This document shows positions 18,819-28,026 of a DNA stretch of 54,912 bases, in pieces. Location of the stretch: positions 1-54,912 of the forward strand of contig JAQWQE010000001.1 of assembly GCA_029244925.1 (NCBI GenBank), given 5' to 3'. Each line of letters opens with the position of its first letter. The stretch's first letter is position 1. The translations under genes were made by a program, and so were the position numbers. Below the pieces are notes generated by a model. That model was given only the letters and a program-made list of their open reading frames with translations. It did not search any database and was not told the origin of the DNA. The stretch is from Gammaproteobacteria bacterium. GTDB lineage: Bacteria > Pseudomonadota > Gammaproteobacteria > Steroidobacterales > UBA11654.

Positions 18819-19568
18819 TTAGATCAACTTACTACCACCATTTAGTGGAATATTAACGCCATTTAAGTAATCTGAACTATCTGAGGCCAAGAAACCTATC
18901 AGGGCTGAAATATCTTTTGGGTCTCCATTCCTTTTCAAAGGATTTTGAAATGCACTAATTTCAATTAGCTTTTTGGGCAAGTTTTCCAATAAGTCAGTTT
19001 CAACCATCCCTGGCGATATCATATTCACCGTTGAATTATATGAAGAAAGTTCAGCCGAAAGACATTTGGAAAGACCCATGAGTGCATATTTTGATGTTGT
19101 GTAATGAGAGAAGCCCTTTGGCGGTACACCAATGCAAACATCAGATAAGATAGTAATGAATTTGGTTTTATATTCTGACTTTATTTGATCTTCTAGTGCT
19201 TTATATAAATTATATAAGGATTTTACTTGAGAATTTATATGGCTTGATATATCTGCCCACTCTAAGTCAAAGATCCTTATATTCATGTATTCTTCAGAGA
19301 TTGATAAGATAATCACATCTAGATTTCCATTTGAGTTTAATATCTCGCGGACTCCATTCTTTATGTCATCGAGAGATGTGCAATCAAGTTGCATGTATTT
19401 GAATTTTTCTTTATGAGGTGAAACTTTTGATATTTCTTTTAAACGATCACTATTTTCTCTATAAGTTCCGTAAACAAAATATCCCTGAGATAATAGACTT
19501 ATTATAGCTTCGGATCCAACACCACCATTCCCACCCACAACCAAGGCTGTTTTGAATTGATGGGTCAT
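18819..19568 (-). CDS. short-chain dehydrogenase/reductase (ketoacyl-ACP-reductase-like)
   Basis: A 249-residue classical SDR. The cofactor motif is GGNGGVGSEA (TGxxxGxG class), the catalytic Ser and YTTSK (Tyr-x3-Lys) are present in the segment ILSDVC...HYTTSKYALMGL, and NMISPGMVETDL plus the ending NGVNIPLNGGS are FabG-like. It overlaps the MaoC gene by four bases (ATGA), and the order FkbH-ACP-MaoC-SDR argues that it reduces an ACP-bound keto-acyl group rather than a sugar nucleotide (inference). NADPH versus NADH preference cannot be judged. Confidence 0.85.
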   Translation of the reverse strand: MTHQFKTALVVGGNGGVGSEAIISLLSQGYFVYGTYRENSDRLKEISKVSPHKEKFKYMQLDCTSLDDIKNGVREILNSNGNLDVIILSISEEYMNIRIFDLEWADISSHINSQVKSLYNLYKALEDQIKSEYKTKFITILSDVCIGVPPKGFSHYTTSKYALMGLSKCLSAELSSYNSTVNMISPGMVETDLLENLPKKLIEISAFQNPLKRNGDPKDISALIGFLASDSSDYLNGVNIPLNGGSKLI

Positions 19569-19990
19569 AAATTAAACCTCGCTTTAGCGATACCAGAGAC
19601 ACATATTGTCTCACGATTGAGTATTTCGGTCTTTAGTTTTATCATCCTAAATTTATCGTACTTATTGAGTATTGTCCCAGAAATTTTTAGCTCTTGATTG
19701 GGGTAAATAGGATTCCTGAAATCAATTGTCTGACTAATATATAGGGCATTTTTGCCTGGACAGTGCATGCCAATTAATCTAGAAAACAATGATGCCGATA
19801 ACATCCCATAAACGACATTTGATTTAAACCCTGAATTGACAGCAAATTTTTGGTTGAGGTGCAAAGGATTCTCATCGCCAGTTAGTTTTGAAAAATTCTT
19901 CAAGTCCTGATAGCTGAAAATATGCTTGAAAGTATACACATCACCAATAGAAACATCTTCATAGTGAATATCTTTTGGGTCTGTATGCAT
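19565..19990 (-). CDS. MaoC-like hot-dog dehydratase/hydratase
   Basis: A 141-residue single hot-dog-domain protein. The hydratase-2 motif is intact: SKLTGDENPLHLNQKFA, with Asp and His of the GD-NP-H catalytic signature, followed by VVYGMLSASLFSRLIG. Such proteins dehydrate or hydrate 3-hydroxyacyl groups on CoA or ACP. It is bracketed by the ACP gene (six-base gap) and the SDR gene (four-base overlap), so an acyl-ACP substrate is likely. In this setting the substrate may be a glyceryl-type acyl group made by the FkbH-like protein (inference). Confidence 0.88.
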   Translation of the reverse strand: MHTDPKDIHYEDVSIGDVYTFKHIFSYQDLKNFSKLTGDENPLHLNQKFAVNSGFKSNVVYGMLSASLFSRLIGMHCPGKNALYISQTIDFRNPIYPNQELKISGTILNKYDKFRMIKLKTEILNRETICVSGIAKARFNL

Positions 19991-19996
19991 ATATTT

Positions 19997-20239
19997 CTAG
20001 TCAAAAGAAATGGCATATGAACTTAAGACTTCTATAATGTCTCTAACATTCCTTACAGATTCAATTTCATCCATTGTGAATGTTACATTAAAGCATTCTT
20101 CAAGTTCGGTAACCATGACAAGTGCATTAAAAGAATCCCATGATTGAGTATTTTCAGGAGATGTCTCCTCATTTATCTCAGTAACATCTATTCCTAGAAC
20201 ATGTGAAATTAGATGATATAATTTTTCTTTATTTTCCAT
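19997..20239 (-). CDS. acyl carrier protein
   Basis: An 80-residue acidic helical protein. The attachment site reads SWDSFNALVMV, with Ser36 as the probable phosphopantetheine serine; the usual DSL is DSF here. Flanking pattern (LGIDVTEINEETSPENTQSWDSF and LEECFNVTFTMDEIESVRNVRDII) is typical of discrete ACPs found next to FkbH proteins. It follows the FkbH gene by 14 bases. It would need a phosphopantetheinyl transferase encoded elsewhere. Confidence 0.92.
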   Translation of the reverse strand: MENKEKLYHLISHVLGIDVTEINEETSPENTQSWDSFNALVMVTELEECFNVTFTMDEIESVRNVRDIIEVLSSYAISFD

Positions 20240-20253
20240 GACATATTAAAAAT

Positions 20254-22041
20254 TTAATCTACTCTCTCTATGCAATCTGGGAAAGAATAACTTCTCTCTA
20301 AAGACAACTTCCAGTTATAAACTCTATCATCATTTTTATCAAAGCCAAGTTTTTCAAACGCATCTCTCGCGACTTGATTTCTATCTGTTTCAATAAATGA
20401 GCCTAGTAAAACTTTTCCTCCCTTGTTTTTAATTAGAGAAGCAATCTCAGACATTAAAGCATTCTCAGCATTTCTGCCTAATATTCTGCAACTAAGAAGA
20501 AAAGTATCTAATCGATATTCTAACTCGCAATCTACGATCGCCAAACCAGTAGTTCCATAGTCTCCAAACTTATCTGAAAGATCCAAAGTTATGACATGGT
20601 AATTATCATCCAATATGAAATCTTCTATTTGCTGCTCAGAATATCTCTTTGTTGTCATATTAAACTGATTGGTCTTTTGGGTGAGTTGAGATATACGTTT
20701 TATATTTTGATTGTCATCAACCTTAAAGACACCTTTCATCTGAAGCAGATTAAGATAATTTGTTAAATTAGTAGAAGATTCTTTTAATGTTTTTCTCTGC
20801 TTCTCTTCTGCATACATGATGCCTTTCTTTAGATCCTCTTTTGTCAAATTTAAGGTAACAAAACAGTCTAGACTATCTATAGTAGATAGATACATTGAGA
20901 AATCCTTAGGCATATCAACAACTAAGACTTCCGGAAGGAACTCTTTGACCATCTCCCTGTTATACTCATCATCATCTACAAAAACCATGCTATCGAGCCC
21001 GATATTCATCTCAGATGCGAGAGATTTAAGATTTTTGACTTTATCATCCCAATTGATTTCAATAGCAGCAAAGTTTTCCTCCCTCAAAACCATGTGTGGG
21101 TGATTATTTATTGCATTTATTGCCTCATCATAATTATTCTTACTATTTATAGCGAGAATGATACCCCTGTTATGGAGTGATAAAATATACTGCTGAAATT
21201 CCATAAAAGATCTTCCTTTCGGGTCAGGTCCTAGCTGGATACCATCTAATCCTGATTCTCCAATTACACCTCCCCAAAGAGTATTATCTAAATCTAAAAC
21301 TAAGCATTTTTTTGGGGTGACATAAAATGCTTTCATATACAAAGAGAGATCGGCAGCAAATTCACTCAAATAACTTGGTTTCAGTCGCATATCAGCAAGG
21401 TAATAAAGTCTTTCATCAAAGGATTGTATTTTTCCTATCTTCCCTAAAAAAAGATCATAATCAAAAAGAAATAGGTATTCATTATCATTGCATTGAGTCA
21501 TCAGATCTAAATTTATTCTTCTGACCGACTGCCTAAGACCATTGGAACTTGATTCTAGAATTCCAAGGGATGATATATGGGGAACTTCTAGTGAACTGAT
21601 AACAGTCTTGATGCCTCTCTTTGTCAAAATTGATATTAAAGTGCTCATTAAAGAGATTGTTTCTTTTTCCCATTCATCAATATGGAAATTAGTATTATTC
21701 GAATTTAGAAATAAATCGCCCGCTAGTGTTCTTGTATCTAGATGTAAAAAAACAACCTCAGGATCAAATGCATATAATTCGCTGCTCTGGTCCAAAACTG
21801 CTTGAGCGAATTGGTTGTATTCAGTTACGAATATATCAAGAAGAATATTATGTTTTGAGCACTGAGATAAAAGTGATTCCTTTATCCCATTCATTGTAGA
21901 TGAAGAAACGAATGCTATTCTCTTTTCTAGAGCAAAGCTTAGCTCTCGTTTCTTATTTAGATCGTCAACTTGTCTAGAAAATGATACCTGATCTGAGATT
22001 GAACAAGTCTTGCTCTTATTGTAAAGATCTGTGAGATCCAT
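20254..22041 (-). CDS. FkbH-like HAD-family acyl-loading enzyme
   Basis: A 595-residue protein with three parts: an N-terminal domain (about 1-240) typical of FkbH proteins, a HAD-IIIC phosphatase core (about 245-395) with LDLDNTLWGG (Asp250, Asp252), INSKNN (Ser300), WDDK (Lys334) and FVDDDEYNRE, and a C-terminal GNAT-like domain (about 400-595) containing LSCRILGRNAENALM. FkbH-type enzymes in polyketide pathways use 1,3-bisphosphoglycerate and place a glyceryl group on an ACP with loss of phosphate. The next gene encodes an ACP, matching that partner requirement. Presence in a glycan locus suggests a glyceryl-derived substituent on the glycan (inference). Confidence 0.92.
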   Translation of the reverse strand: MDLTDLYNKSKTCSISDQVSFSRQVDDLNKKRELSFALEKRIAFVSSSTMNGIKESLLSQCSKHNILLDIFVTEYNQFAQAVLDQSSELYAFDPEVVFLHLDTRTLAGDLFLNSNNTNFHIDEWEKETISLMSTLISILTKRGIKTVISSLEVPHISSLGILESSSNGLRQSVRRINLDLMTQCNDNEYLFLFDYDLFLGKIGKIQSFDERLYYLADMRLKPSYLSEFAADLSLYMKAFYVTPKKCLVLDLDNTLWGGVIGESGLDGIQLGPDPKGRSFMEFQQYILSLHNRGIILAINSKNNYDEAINAINNHPHMVLREENFAAIEINWDDKVKNLKSLASEMNIGLDSMVFVDDDEYNREMVKEFLPEVLVVDMPKDFSMYLSTIDSLDCFVTLNLTKEDLKKGIMYAEEKQRKTLKESSTNLTNYLNLLQMKGVFKVDDNQNIKRISQLTQKTNQFNMTTKRYSEQQIEDFILDDNYHVITLDLSDKFGDYGTTGLAIVDCELEYRLDTFLLSCRILGRNAENALMSEIASLIKNKGGKVLLGSFIETDRNQVARDAFEKLGFDKNDDRVYNWKLSLERSYSFPDCIERVD

Positions 22042-22047
22042 AATTTT

Positions 22048-22953
22048 CTATTTTATATTTTGGTATTCAGGATAATACTCTTTAATGCAATCCCTTAGAG
22101 CAATCTTCCAATCTCTCATCAAATTCATATTGATCTTATCTAAATGTTTATTAACTAGGCGCTCACACTCTGGTCTGGTTGCAAAGTACTCCTCTTTGAA
22201 ATAATCAGATGATACTTCCTCTATCTTTATTTCATTTTTTAGTTTCAGAATTGATAAGAGCTCTGTGGCAACCTCAAATCTACTTGTCATTCCCCCGCAG
22301 ACCATATTGAATAGGCCCCTATTTTCAGACTCAATGAGAGCCATACAGTTCCTTGCAAAATCATGTGTATATGTTGGAGTTCCATCTTTATCATTTACTA
22401 TATATAAAACATCCTTTCCTTCTTTGATTTGATTTATGATTTTCTGAATGAACTTCTTATCTTTTGCTTCACCTCCTCCCATCATCCAGCCAGCTCTACA
22501 AATAATGTATTCTTTGGAATGCTTCTGAACATATAGCTCACCAAGATATTTTGAATTGCCATAGTGACCAAGAGGTTTTGGTTGGTCTGACTCATCATAG
22601 AATTCTTTTTCTCCTCCAAAAATTCCTGCTGTGCTTATATATAGAAGAGGAATTTGTAGGGAATTAGATATGCTTACTGCATGCTCTACTGCTTTAGTAT
22701 TTGTTTCATATGCATCATTTTCATTGAGCTCACAGAATTCCAAACTAGTGTGTGCTCCGATATGAAATAGCCAATCAGGTTTAAACTTAGTGACTTTCTC
22801 ATGATATTCCTCAAAATTCCTGAAGTCCAAGTGTGTAAGCCAATCTTCATTGATATCAATATCTGAGCACTCAAGTTTATAATTCTTCTTAAACTCCTGA
22901 TAAAAAGCTAGCCCAAGCATACCTCCAACACCTGACATATATATTTTCTTCAT
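22048..22953 (-). CDS. RmlD-like NAD(P)-dependent sugar reductase/epimerase
   Basis: Extended SDR of 301 residues. The cofactor loop is MSGVGGMLGLAF and the catalytic Tyr-x3-Lys is in HYGNSKYLGE. STAGIFGG precedes it, matching the STDxVF position of RmlD proteins, and the C-terminal RPECERLVNKHL resembles the RP--SxL substrate loop of that family. It is therefore most like dTDP-4-dehydrorhamnose reductases, but no RmlA/B/C genes are seen nearby, so the substrate is open. It lies three bases after the large GT-B-like gene and six before FkbH. Confidence 0.8.
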   Translation of the reverse strand: MKKIYMSGVGGMLGLAFYQEFKKNYKLECSDIDINEDWLTHLDFRNFEEYHEKVTKFKPDWLFHIGAHTSLEFCELNENDAYETNTKAVEHAVSISNSLQIPLLYISTAGIFGGEKEFYDESDQPKPLGHYGNSKYLGELYVQKHSKEYIICRAGWMMGGGEAKDKKFIQKIINQIKEGKDVLYIVNDKDGTPTYTHDFARNCMALIESENRGLFNMVCGGMTSRFEVATELLSILKLKNEIKIEEVSSDYFKEEYFATRPECERLVNKHLDKINMNLMRDWKIALRDCIKEYYPEYQNIK

Positions 22954-22956
22954 TAC

Positions 22957-24684
22957 CTAAACTCCAATCCCCAAAAATTTCTGGGTGCCTTCTTTTGTTA
23001 CTGGCTCAAAATAATTGTTTCTTAGATCCAAACCAAGCTTTCGCTGATGTTCCAACTGATCTTCATCCAGACTTAAGAAGTAGGTCAGCGATTTTATCAA
23101 ACTTCTTTCGTTTCTTGTTTTACGATAAAGCTTTTCATCTACTTCATTTGGTATAGGATCATACGTAAGTCCAGATGGATTTTCTACTATAATTACAGAA
23201 ATCCCATAGGCCATTGCCTCCAGGCATGTACTAGAAGCTTCTGTGACTAGAATTGATGAATTTTTCAGGTTTTTCGGGAAAGACTTTTCCTCAGTAAACA
23301 TAAAGTTATCTGGAAGTTCTAGAGTTAATTGATTTAGAATCTCATTATTTGAGTTCTTAGGATGCGTTTTTAGAATAAAATTTACTCCACTCTCGTGAAG
23401 CTGAGTGTCTAACATATAAGCTCTTATCAAAGTTTCCAGAATTCTGATACTTGAATCAATAGATATAGGAAATGCCACTAAGACATTTTTCGAATTATTT
23501 GTATCATCCATATCATTAGACCATACGTGCTCATATTTAAAAGCAGGTATTACAATTACATCTTGATCCTGAAGAAACTCTTTTATACATGAAACACATT
23601 CATGACCTTGTGCAGCAAAAACATCTGGTATGGTTCCTGCATCTCTCTCAATTTTAATTGGGAATGTTGATAAATAATATGGGAAACTTCTGAATGATTC
23701 ATATCCCACCCTTTTAGTATTTGGATAGTATTCTTTAATTGCTAGATTCCAAATCTTATCAATAGAATGTCCCTCAAACCAATCTATCGCATGCCTTATT
23801 TTAATTTGATTATTTTTCAGCTTAGAAAAAAACCTATATATCAGCAATGATTCAATTAGTGTCCTTACATCTCTATTGTGACGAATATCCTCTCGAGCCA
23901 ATTCTGAGAAATCTATATCATCAACTATAACCTCTATGATGTTTAAATCTTTGACTCTCTTTTTATGACTATAAGCAAAGACAAAATCATCAATTGCCAG
24001 ATAGTGATCTTTAAAAAGGATATGTCTGCCATCATCTCTAGACTTTCTACATAACGATGATATTTTTCTTAGTGGAGTATCAATAACTGTCGGAATAAAA
24101 AAAACTTCATCTTTGATATCTCCATTTATATTCTCCCAAAAGCTTCCGTACCACCTGTCGTTGTTTGCATATTCAATCGTCAGAAAAGTATCAACTATGG
24201 TTATTGATTTTTTTTGAATTTCTCTTTTGCTAAAGTTATCAGCATATCTTATTAAGACTCCTTCTATATATCTTCTGAGACAGAAATATTCAAAGAAAAA
24301 GAAATTTTTAATCAATCTCTTTAGCCTAAGGCTCAAACCGGGCTTATAGTAAATATGAATACTATCTATATTGCTTCTTTCTAGAAACTCCTCAAAGATT
24401 AGCTTCAATTCTCTAGAATCCAAGATGATCTCTAATGTGAGAGAATGGCGGTCATTAACTAATTTTTGTAGAAATTTATAACAACAAAAATAATGGAATA
24501 AGGGACTAGTATATGTGTTGCGACTAGCCGGACTTTGGGCCCACCAATCTACATTATTCAATAATGGTCTTGATAAACTATCGATAAAATTATTGAATTC
24601 ATCTCTGTTTGAGAAAGAGACACTATCAAACATATCAACAAAAGTGCTATCAATAGATTTATTGAATCGTAAATCAAGGCGCAT
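22957..24684 (-). CDS. large GT-B-like surface-glycan protein of unknown specificity
   Basis: A 575-residue protein that I do not recognise over most of its length. The C-terminal third looks like the donor half of a GT-B fold: LKTHPKNSNNEIL, ILVTEASSTCLEAMAYGISVIIVENPSG, then a helical tail. This pattern is also seen in CDP-glycerol glycerophosphotransferase-like and UDP-sugar 2-epimerase-like proteins. The N-terminal half is rich in aromatic and charged residues without membrane segments. I chose the ATG at 24684, about ten bases after AAGGGA; an in-frame TTG two codons earlier is less likely. It resembles the 662-residue protein at 36388-38376 only in general layout. Confidence 0.65.
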   Translation of the reverse strand: MRLDLRFNKSIDSTFVDMFDSVSFSNRDEFNNFIDSLSRPLLNNVDWWAQSPASRNTYTSPLFHYFCCYKFLQKLVNDRHSLTLEIILDSRELKLIFEEFLERSNIDSIHIYYKPGLSLRLKRLIKNFFFFEYFCLRRYIEGVLIRYADNFSKREIQKKSITIVDTFLTIEYANNDRWYGSFWENINGDIKDEVFFIPTVIDTPLRKISSLCRKSRDDGRHILFKDHYLAIDDFVFAYSHKKRVKDLNIIEVIVDDIDFSELAREDIRHNRDVRTLIESLLIYRFFSKLKNNQIKIRHAIDWFEGHSIDKIWNLAIKEYYPNTKRVGYESFRSFPYYLSTFPIKIERDAGTIPDVFAAQGHECVSCIKEFLQDQDVIVIPAFKYEHVWSNDMDDTNNSKNVLVAFPISIDSSIRILETLIRAYMLDTQLHESGVNFILKTHPKNSNNEILNQLTLELPDNFMFTEEKSFPKNLKNSSILVTEASSTCLEAMAYGISVIIVENPSGLTYDPIPNEVDEKLYRKTRNERSLIKSLTYFLSLDEDQLEHQRKLGLDLRNNYFEPVTKEGTQKFLGIGV

Positions 24685-24702
24685 TATCAAATATTCCCTT
24701 TA

Positions 24703-25386
24703 TTACGCATTTTTCAGTTCAAAAAAGTCTGAGAAGTGAGGAAAATTATGGCCCTGTTTTCTGATGATGCTACCAATCTCCCTGCCAATACCTATAAATT
24801 CAATTCCTACATATAATGCTGCCTCAAGATCCGCTTTAGCATCACCAAAAAAAATAACTTCGTCTTTCTTGCAATTAGTTATTTGCAATATCTTTCTCAT
24901 ATTTTTCTCTTTGCTAGAGGGAGATCCAAATACATGATTGAAATATTTTGATAAATCCCTTTCAAAAACTATTTCCTCAATCTCATCTTGGGGTGTTGCA
25001 GAATTAATCATGCATATTTTTCCAGCAGTACTTAATGATTCTAAAAATGATGTTGAGCCACCGACTTCACTTGATTGAATTACACCCACTTTCACTTTTT
25101 CAGAGAATGCTTTACAAAGATCCTCAAGTTCATCATCTCCAATAGCAATATTCAAAAACTGTTTATGATAATGCCTGAACTTATCAAACCTCGACATCCC
25201 CCCATTGGCTATATGATGATTCTTAACCTTCTTGGCTATCTCATCCCCATAAATCGAATATAGTTCATAAAAAGCATCAGTTTTGACTTCGATAGAGTTG
25301 GCAATGACACCATCAAAATCAAATACAAATATTTGCTTATTATCAACTAGGGTTTTTAGTTTGTTTGTGTTTTTGGATAAAGGCAC
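24703..25386 (-). CDS. HAD-superfamily phosphatase
   Basis: A 227-residue HAD hydrolase with motif I FVFDFDGVIANS (nucleophile Asp23, acid Asp25), motif II MINSAT, and motif IV EVIFFGDAKADLEAA; a helical cap domain lies between residues 35 and 110. It is like phosphoglycolate-phosphatase-type enzymes that act on small sugar phosphates. In the neighbourhood of an aldolase and a KdsB-like protein it could do the dephosphorylation step that KdsC does in the Kdo pathway (inference). The start codon is GTG at 25386 and no ribosome site is clear. Confidence 0.83.
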   Translation of the reverse strand: MPLSKNTNKLKTLVDNKQIFVFDFDGVIANSIEVKTDAFYELYSIYGDEIAKKVKNHHIANGGMSRFDKFRHYHKQFLNIAIGDDELEDLCKAFSEKVKVGVIQSSEVGGSTSFLESLSTAGKICMINSATPQDEIEEIVFERDLSKYFNHVFGSPSSKEKNMRKILQITNCKKDEVIFFGDAKADLEAALYVGIEFIGIGREIGSIIRKQGHNFPHFSDFFELKNA

Positions 25387-25427
25387 TTTGATACAATCAT
25401 TTATAAACTCCTATTCATGGGAGTTCT

Positions 25428-26294
25428 TTACTTTGAGATCTCTTCCATCACCTCTAAAACACCCTGTCCTAAATCATAGAACTTATCAGGTACAAGCTTA
25501 ATAGCGGTCTTCGGACTAAATCGGTATGGAGTATTTAAGTAATGATCTGGGCTTATATTACTATCGATGTAGTTAACATTCTTTTCTTTGCCTGAGATTT
25601 CAAAGATCAAGTCAATCAACTCATCTGAGTATAAAGCTTGGTGGCCTGTTACAGTTATTGCGGTGTTAGCATACTTCTCATCAAGAATATCAACACTTAA
25701 TTTAGCTGCATCCAGAACATGTATGTATTCCCTTCTTTCCTTTCCAGTGCCTCTATAATCTAAAACACCTTCCTTGTAGACTTGCTCCACATATCTCCTT
25801 AAGCCATTCCATGATTGTGATCTAGGGCCATAAAGAGACCCATATCTCAGAAACGAGTAATCTAAACCTAACTCATCTGAGAAAACTTCGATTATTGACT
25901 CGGAAGCTTGCTTAGTAGCCCTATAGAATGAGCCATAAGGACTATACACATACATTGTTGAAGCAAGAACAAATCTTTTAATGCCACTATTCACAGAGGC
26001 TTGAACAGCATTCATGGTCCCTAAAACATTTAATTTCACTGTCTGCAGAGGGTTTACCTTTGATTCAGCAATATCTGCAATACCAGCAAAATGGTAAACA
26101 AACTTTGAGCCTCTGATAGCTTCATTAATCTCATCTTCTTGTAAAATATCTCCAACTATCATTTCCTGATCCTCTCGTATCCATTCAGACTCTTTATTGT
26201 CAAAAATAGTAACTTTATATCCTGCATCAGATAAAGAGTCAGCTGTATGACTACCGATAAAACCAGATCCTCCTATGACAACTACCTTCTCCAT
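25428..26294 (-). CDS. NAD-dependent sugar-nucleotide epimerase/dehydratase (extended SDR)
   Basis: A 288-residue GalE-like protein. The NAD loop is VIGGSGFIGSHTAD (residues 6-19); HFAGIAD and LASTMYVYSPYGSFYRATK provide the catalytic Ser/Thr and Tyr-x3-Lys; RYGSLYGPRS and the REYIHVLDAA segment are the usual family anchors. A strong Shine-Dalgarno AGGAGAA sits six bases before the ATG. The substrate is not clear. It lies 15 bases after a D-2-hydroxyacid dehydrogenase gene. Confidence 0.85.
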   Translation of the reverse strand: MEKVVVIGGSGFIGSHTADSLSDAGYKVTIFDNKESEWIREDQEMIVGDILQEDEINEAIRGSKFVYHFAGIADIAESKVNPLQTVKLNVLGTMNAVQASVNSGIKRFVLASTMYVYSPYGSFYRATKQASESIIEVFSDELGLDYSFLRYGSLYGPRSQSWNGLRRYVEQVYKEGVLDYRGTGKERREYIHVLDAAKLSVDILDEKYANTAITVTGHQALYSDELIDLIFEISGKEKNVNYIDSNISPDHYLNTPYRFSPKTAIKLVPDKFYDLGQGVLEVMEEISK

Positions 26295-26309
26295 TAAGAT
26301 TTCTCCTGG

Positions 26310-27245
26310 TTATTTAACATTCTTGGTCAGCCCATTTATTGCGCTTAAACCTAGTTGAGATGAAGCATAATTTGAAGTTCCAGCTATGTGTGGCGTTGAA
26401 AAACATGTCTTCAATTGAACTAGCTCAGGAAAATTAGCGGGCTCGCTCTGAAAAACATCTACAGCTGCACCACTTAAATGTTCATCTTTCAGTGCATTAA
26501 CTAAATGCTTCTCATTGACAATGCCGCCTCTAGACAAGTTAACCAGTACGCTGCCTTTCTTCATTTTTCTAATCCTATCTTCATTGATTAGGTTATGAGT
26601 TTCATTTGTATATGGAATGTGGAGACTAATTGCATCACTATTTTTAATAAGCTTGTCCATTGTTGTGATTTCAACCGAACGCCTATCAGTTTTCGAAACC
26701 TCTATATGGGGATCATATACAAGAACTTTTGAATCATGGGCTTCTAGAAATTGTGCTAACTTTCTGCCAATTTGTCCGAAACCTATTATTCCAATCACAC
26801 ATTCAGATAATTCGCGGCTATTGATGACTTTGGACCACTTACCATTTAGAAGCTCTCTATTATGAATATTTGCCTCTCTTAAGAGAAGAATAAGATAAGA
26901 CAAAGCAAGTTCAGCAACAGAATTTGCATTGATGCCTGGTCGCCAATGAAAGTTTATCCCTTTCTTTTCTAGGTATTCAATATCAATAGTATCAATACCA
27001 ACTCCAAATTTACTAAGAGCTTTTAGATTGGATAGCTTATTGATTACATCTTCTGAGAAGTTCTCTCCACTTACAATTGCACCCTCGCAATCAGATAAAA
27101 AAGTGACAAGACTTGAGTCATCAAAATGAATTCCTTCGTCATTATAAATTACATTTTTGAATACTTGCTCTAACTTAGCCCTAAGATCAGTGGATCTAGA
27201 AAAAGTTCTTGAGGTTACTCCTATTTTCGAGTTACTAGATAGCAT
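26310..27245 (-). CDS. D-2-hydroxyacid dehydrogenase (phosphoglycerate-dehydrogenase-like)
   Basis: A 311-residue NAD-dependent enzyme. Seen: IGIIGFGQIGRKLA (NAD loop), NLSRGGIVNE with the catalytic Arg, DVFQSEPA with the Glu and STPHIAG with the His of the Arg-Glu-His triad. The start GVTSRTFSRS is shared with its paralogue at 42242-43183 (SVASRSFSKH), so both belong to one subfamily distinct from ordinary SerA; there is no C-terminal ACT domain. It overlaps the HpcH/HpaI aldolase gene by 11 bases, which points to a hydroxyacid/oxoacid substrate linked to that aldolase (inference). Confidence 0.85.
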   Translation of the reverse strand: MLSSNSKIGVTSRTFSRSTDLRAKLEQVFKNVIYNDEGIHFDDSSLVTFLSDCEGAIVSGENFSEDVINKLSNLKALSKFGVGIDTIDIEYLEKKGINFHWRPGINANSVAELALSYLILLLREANIHNRELLNGKWSKVINSRELSECVIGIIGFGQIGRKLAQFLEAHDSKVLVYDPHIEVSKTDRRSVEITTMDKLIKNSDAISLHIPYTNETHNLINEDRIRKMKKGSVLVNLSRGGIVNEKHLVNALKDEHLSGAAVDVFQSEPANFPELVQLKTCFSTPHIAGTSNYASSQLGLSAINGLTKNVK

Positions 27246-28002
27246 TTAAAACAGATGCCCTACTTAACATTACTGTGTCCATGCTGTATGCAATAAATAA
27301 ATAGCCTCTATTTATCAATTGCTCAAGCTCATTTGGATCCGGTTCAACTAGATGATACCCCGAAGGAATGTCATGCTTTTTAGCGCTTTCCTCAATCGTC
27401 CTTAATGCCGACCTAAACTCTGATTTTTCAAAGTCACCAGGATAACCAAAAGATGCTGACAAATCATAAGGTCCGACGATATAGGCATCGAGATAACCAG
27501 AGCCAAAAATTTCATCAATATTTTCTGCGGCATCCTTGTTCTCAATTTGTGCAATTAACAGGGTTTCTTTGTCTATATTATCTTTGTATTTTTCAAAGTT
27601 TCTACCCCATGCTTGGGCTCTTGCGAGACCAACGCCTCTTTTTCCAATTGGAGGAAAATGCATAGCATTATATGCATCATGAACATCTTTTAGATTAGAA
27701 GTATTTGGGACAATGATTCCTAATGCACCTGAATCTAGGACTCTTTTTATTTGTGTTTCATTATTTGAAGATAATCTTACGATAGGAACTGACCCTGATT
27801 GATCTATCGCTCTGATCATGTTTTCGCATGTCTCAATTGATATGGGGCTATGCTCCAAATCAATTGTGACCCATTCAAATGTATCAGAGGATGCAATGAT
27901 TTCTGCAGATATAGGACTCGGTATCTGACACCAAGATCCAAGACTTGGGAGTCCATTTGAAATTTTTTCTTTGATCTGCTCTAACTTTCTAATATTTCCC
28001 AT
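27235..28002 (-). CDS. HpcH/HpaI family aldolase
   Basis: Class II, metal-dependent pyruvate/oxaloacetate aldolase fold, 255 residues. Recognisable blocks are LGSWCQIPSPISAEI, WVTIDLEHSPISIE (catalytic His51), VPIVRLSS (pyruvate-binding Arg), GALGIIVPNTSN, AQIENKDAAENIDEI (metal Glu) and AYIVGPYDLSAS (metal Asp). HpcH/HpaI proteins reversibly join pyruvate or related oxoacids to aldehydes, forming 4-hydroxy-2-oxoacids. In a glycan locus with a KdsB-like cytidylyltransferase two genes away, it may form the carbon skeleton of a 3-deoxy-ulosonic acid (inference). It follows the methyltransferase gene by 24 bases. Confidence 0.88.
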   Translation of the reverse strand: MGNIRKLEQIKEKISNGLPSLGSWCQIPSPISAEIIASSDTFEWVTIDLEHSPISIETCENMIRAIDQSGSVPIVRLSSNNETQIKRVLDSGALGIIVPNTSNLKDVHDAYNAMHFPPIGKRGVGLARAQAWGRNFEKYKDNIDKETLLIAQIENKDAAENIDEIFGSGYLDAYIVGPYDLSASFGYPGDFEKSEFRSALRTIEESAKKHDIPSGYHLVEPDPNELEQLINRGYLFIAYSMDTVMLSRASVLNAI

Positions 28003-28026
28003 AATTCTAAAAGTATTGCCAATAAT

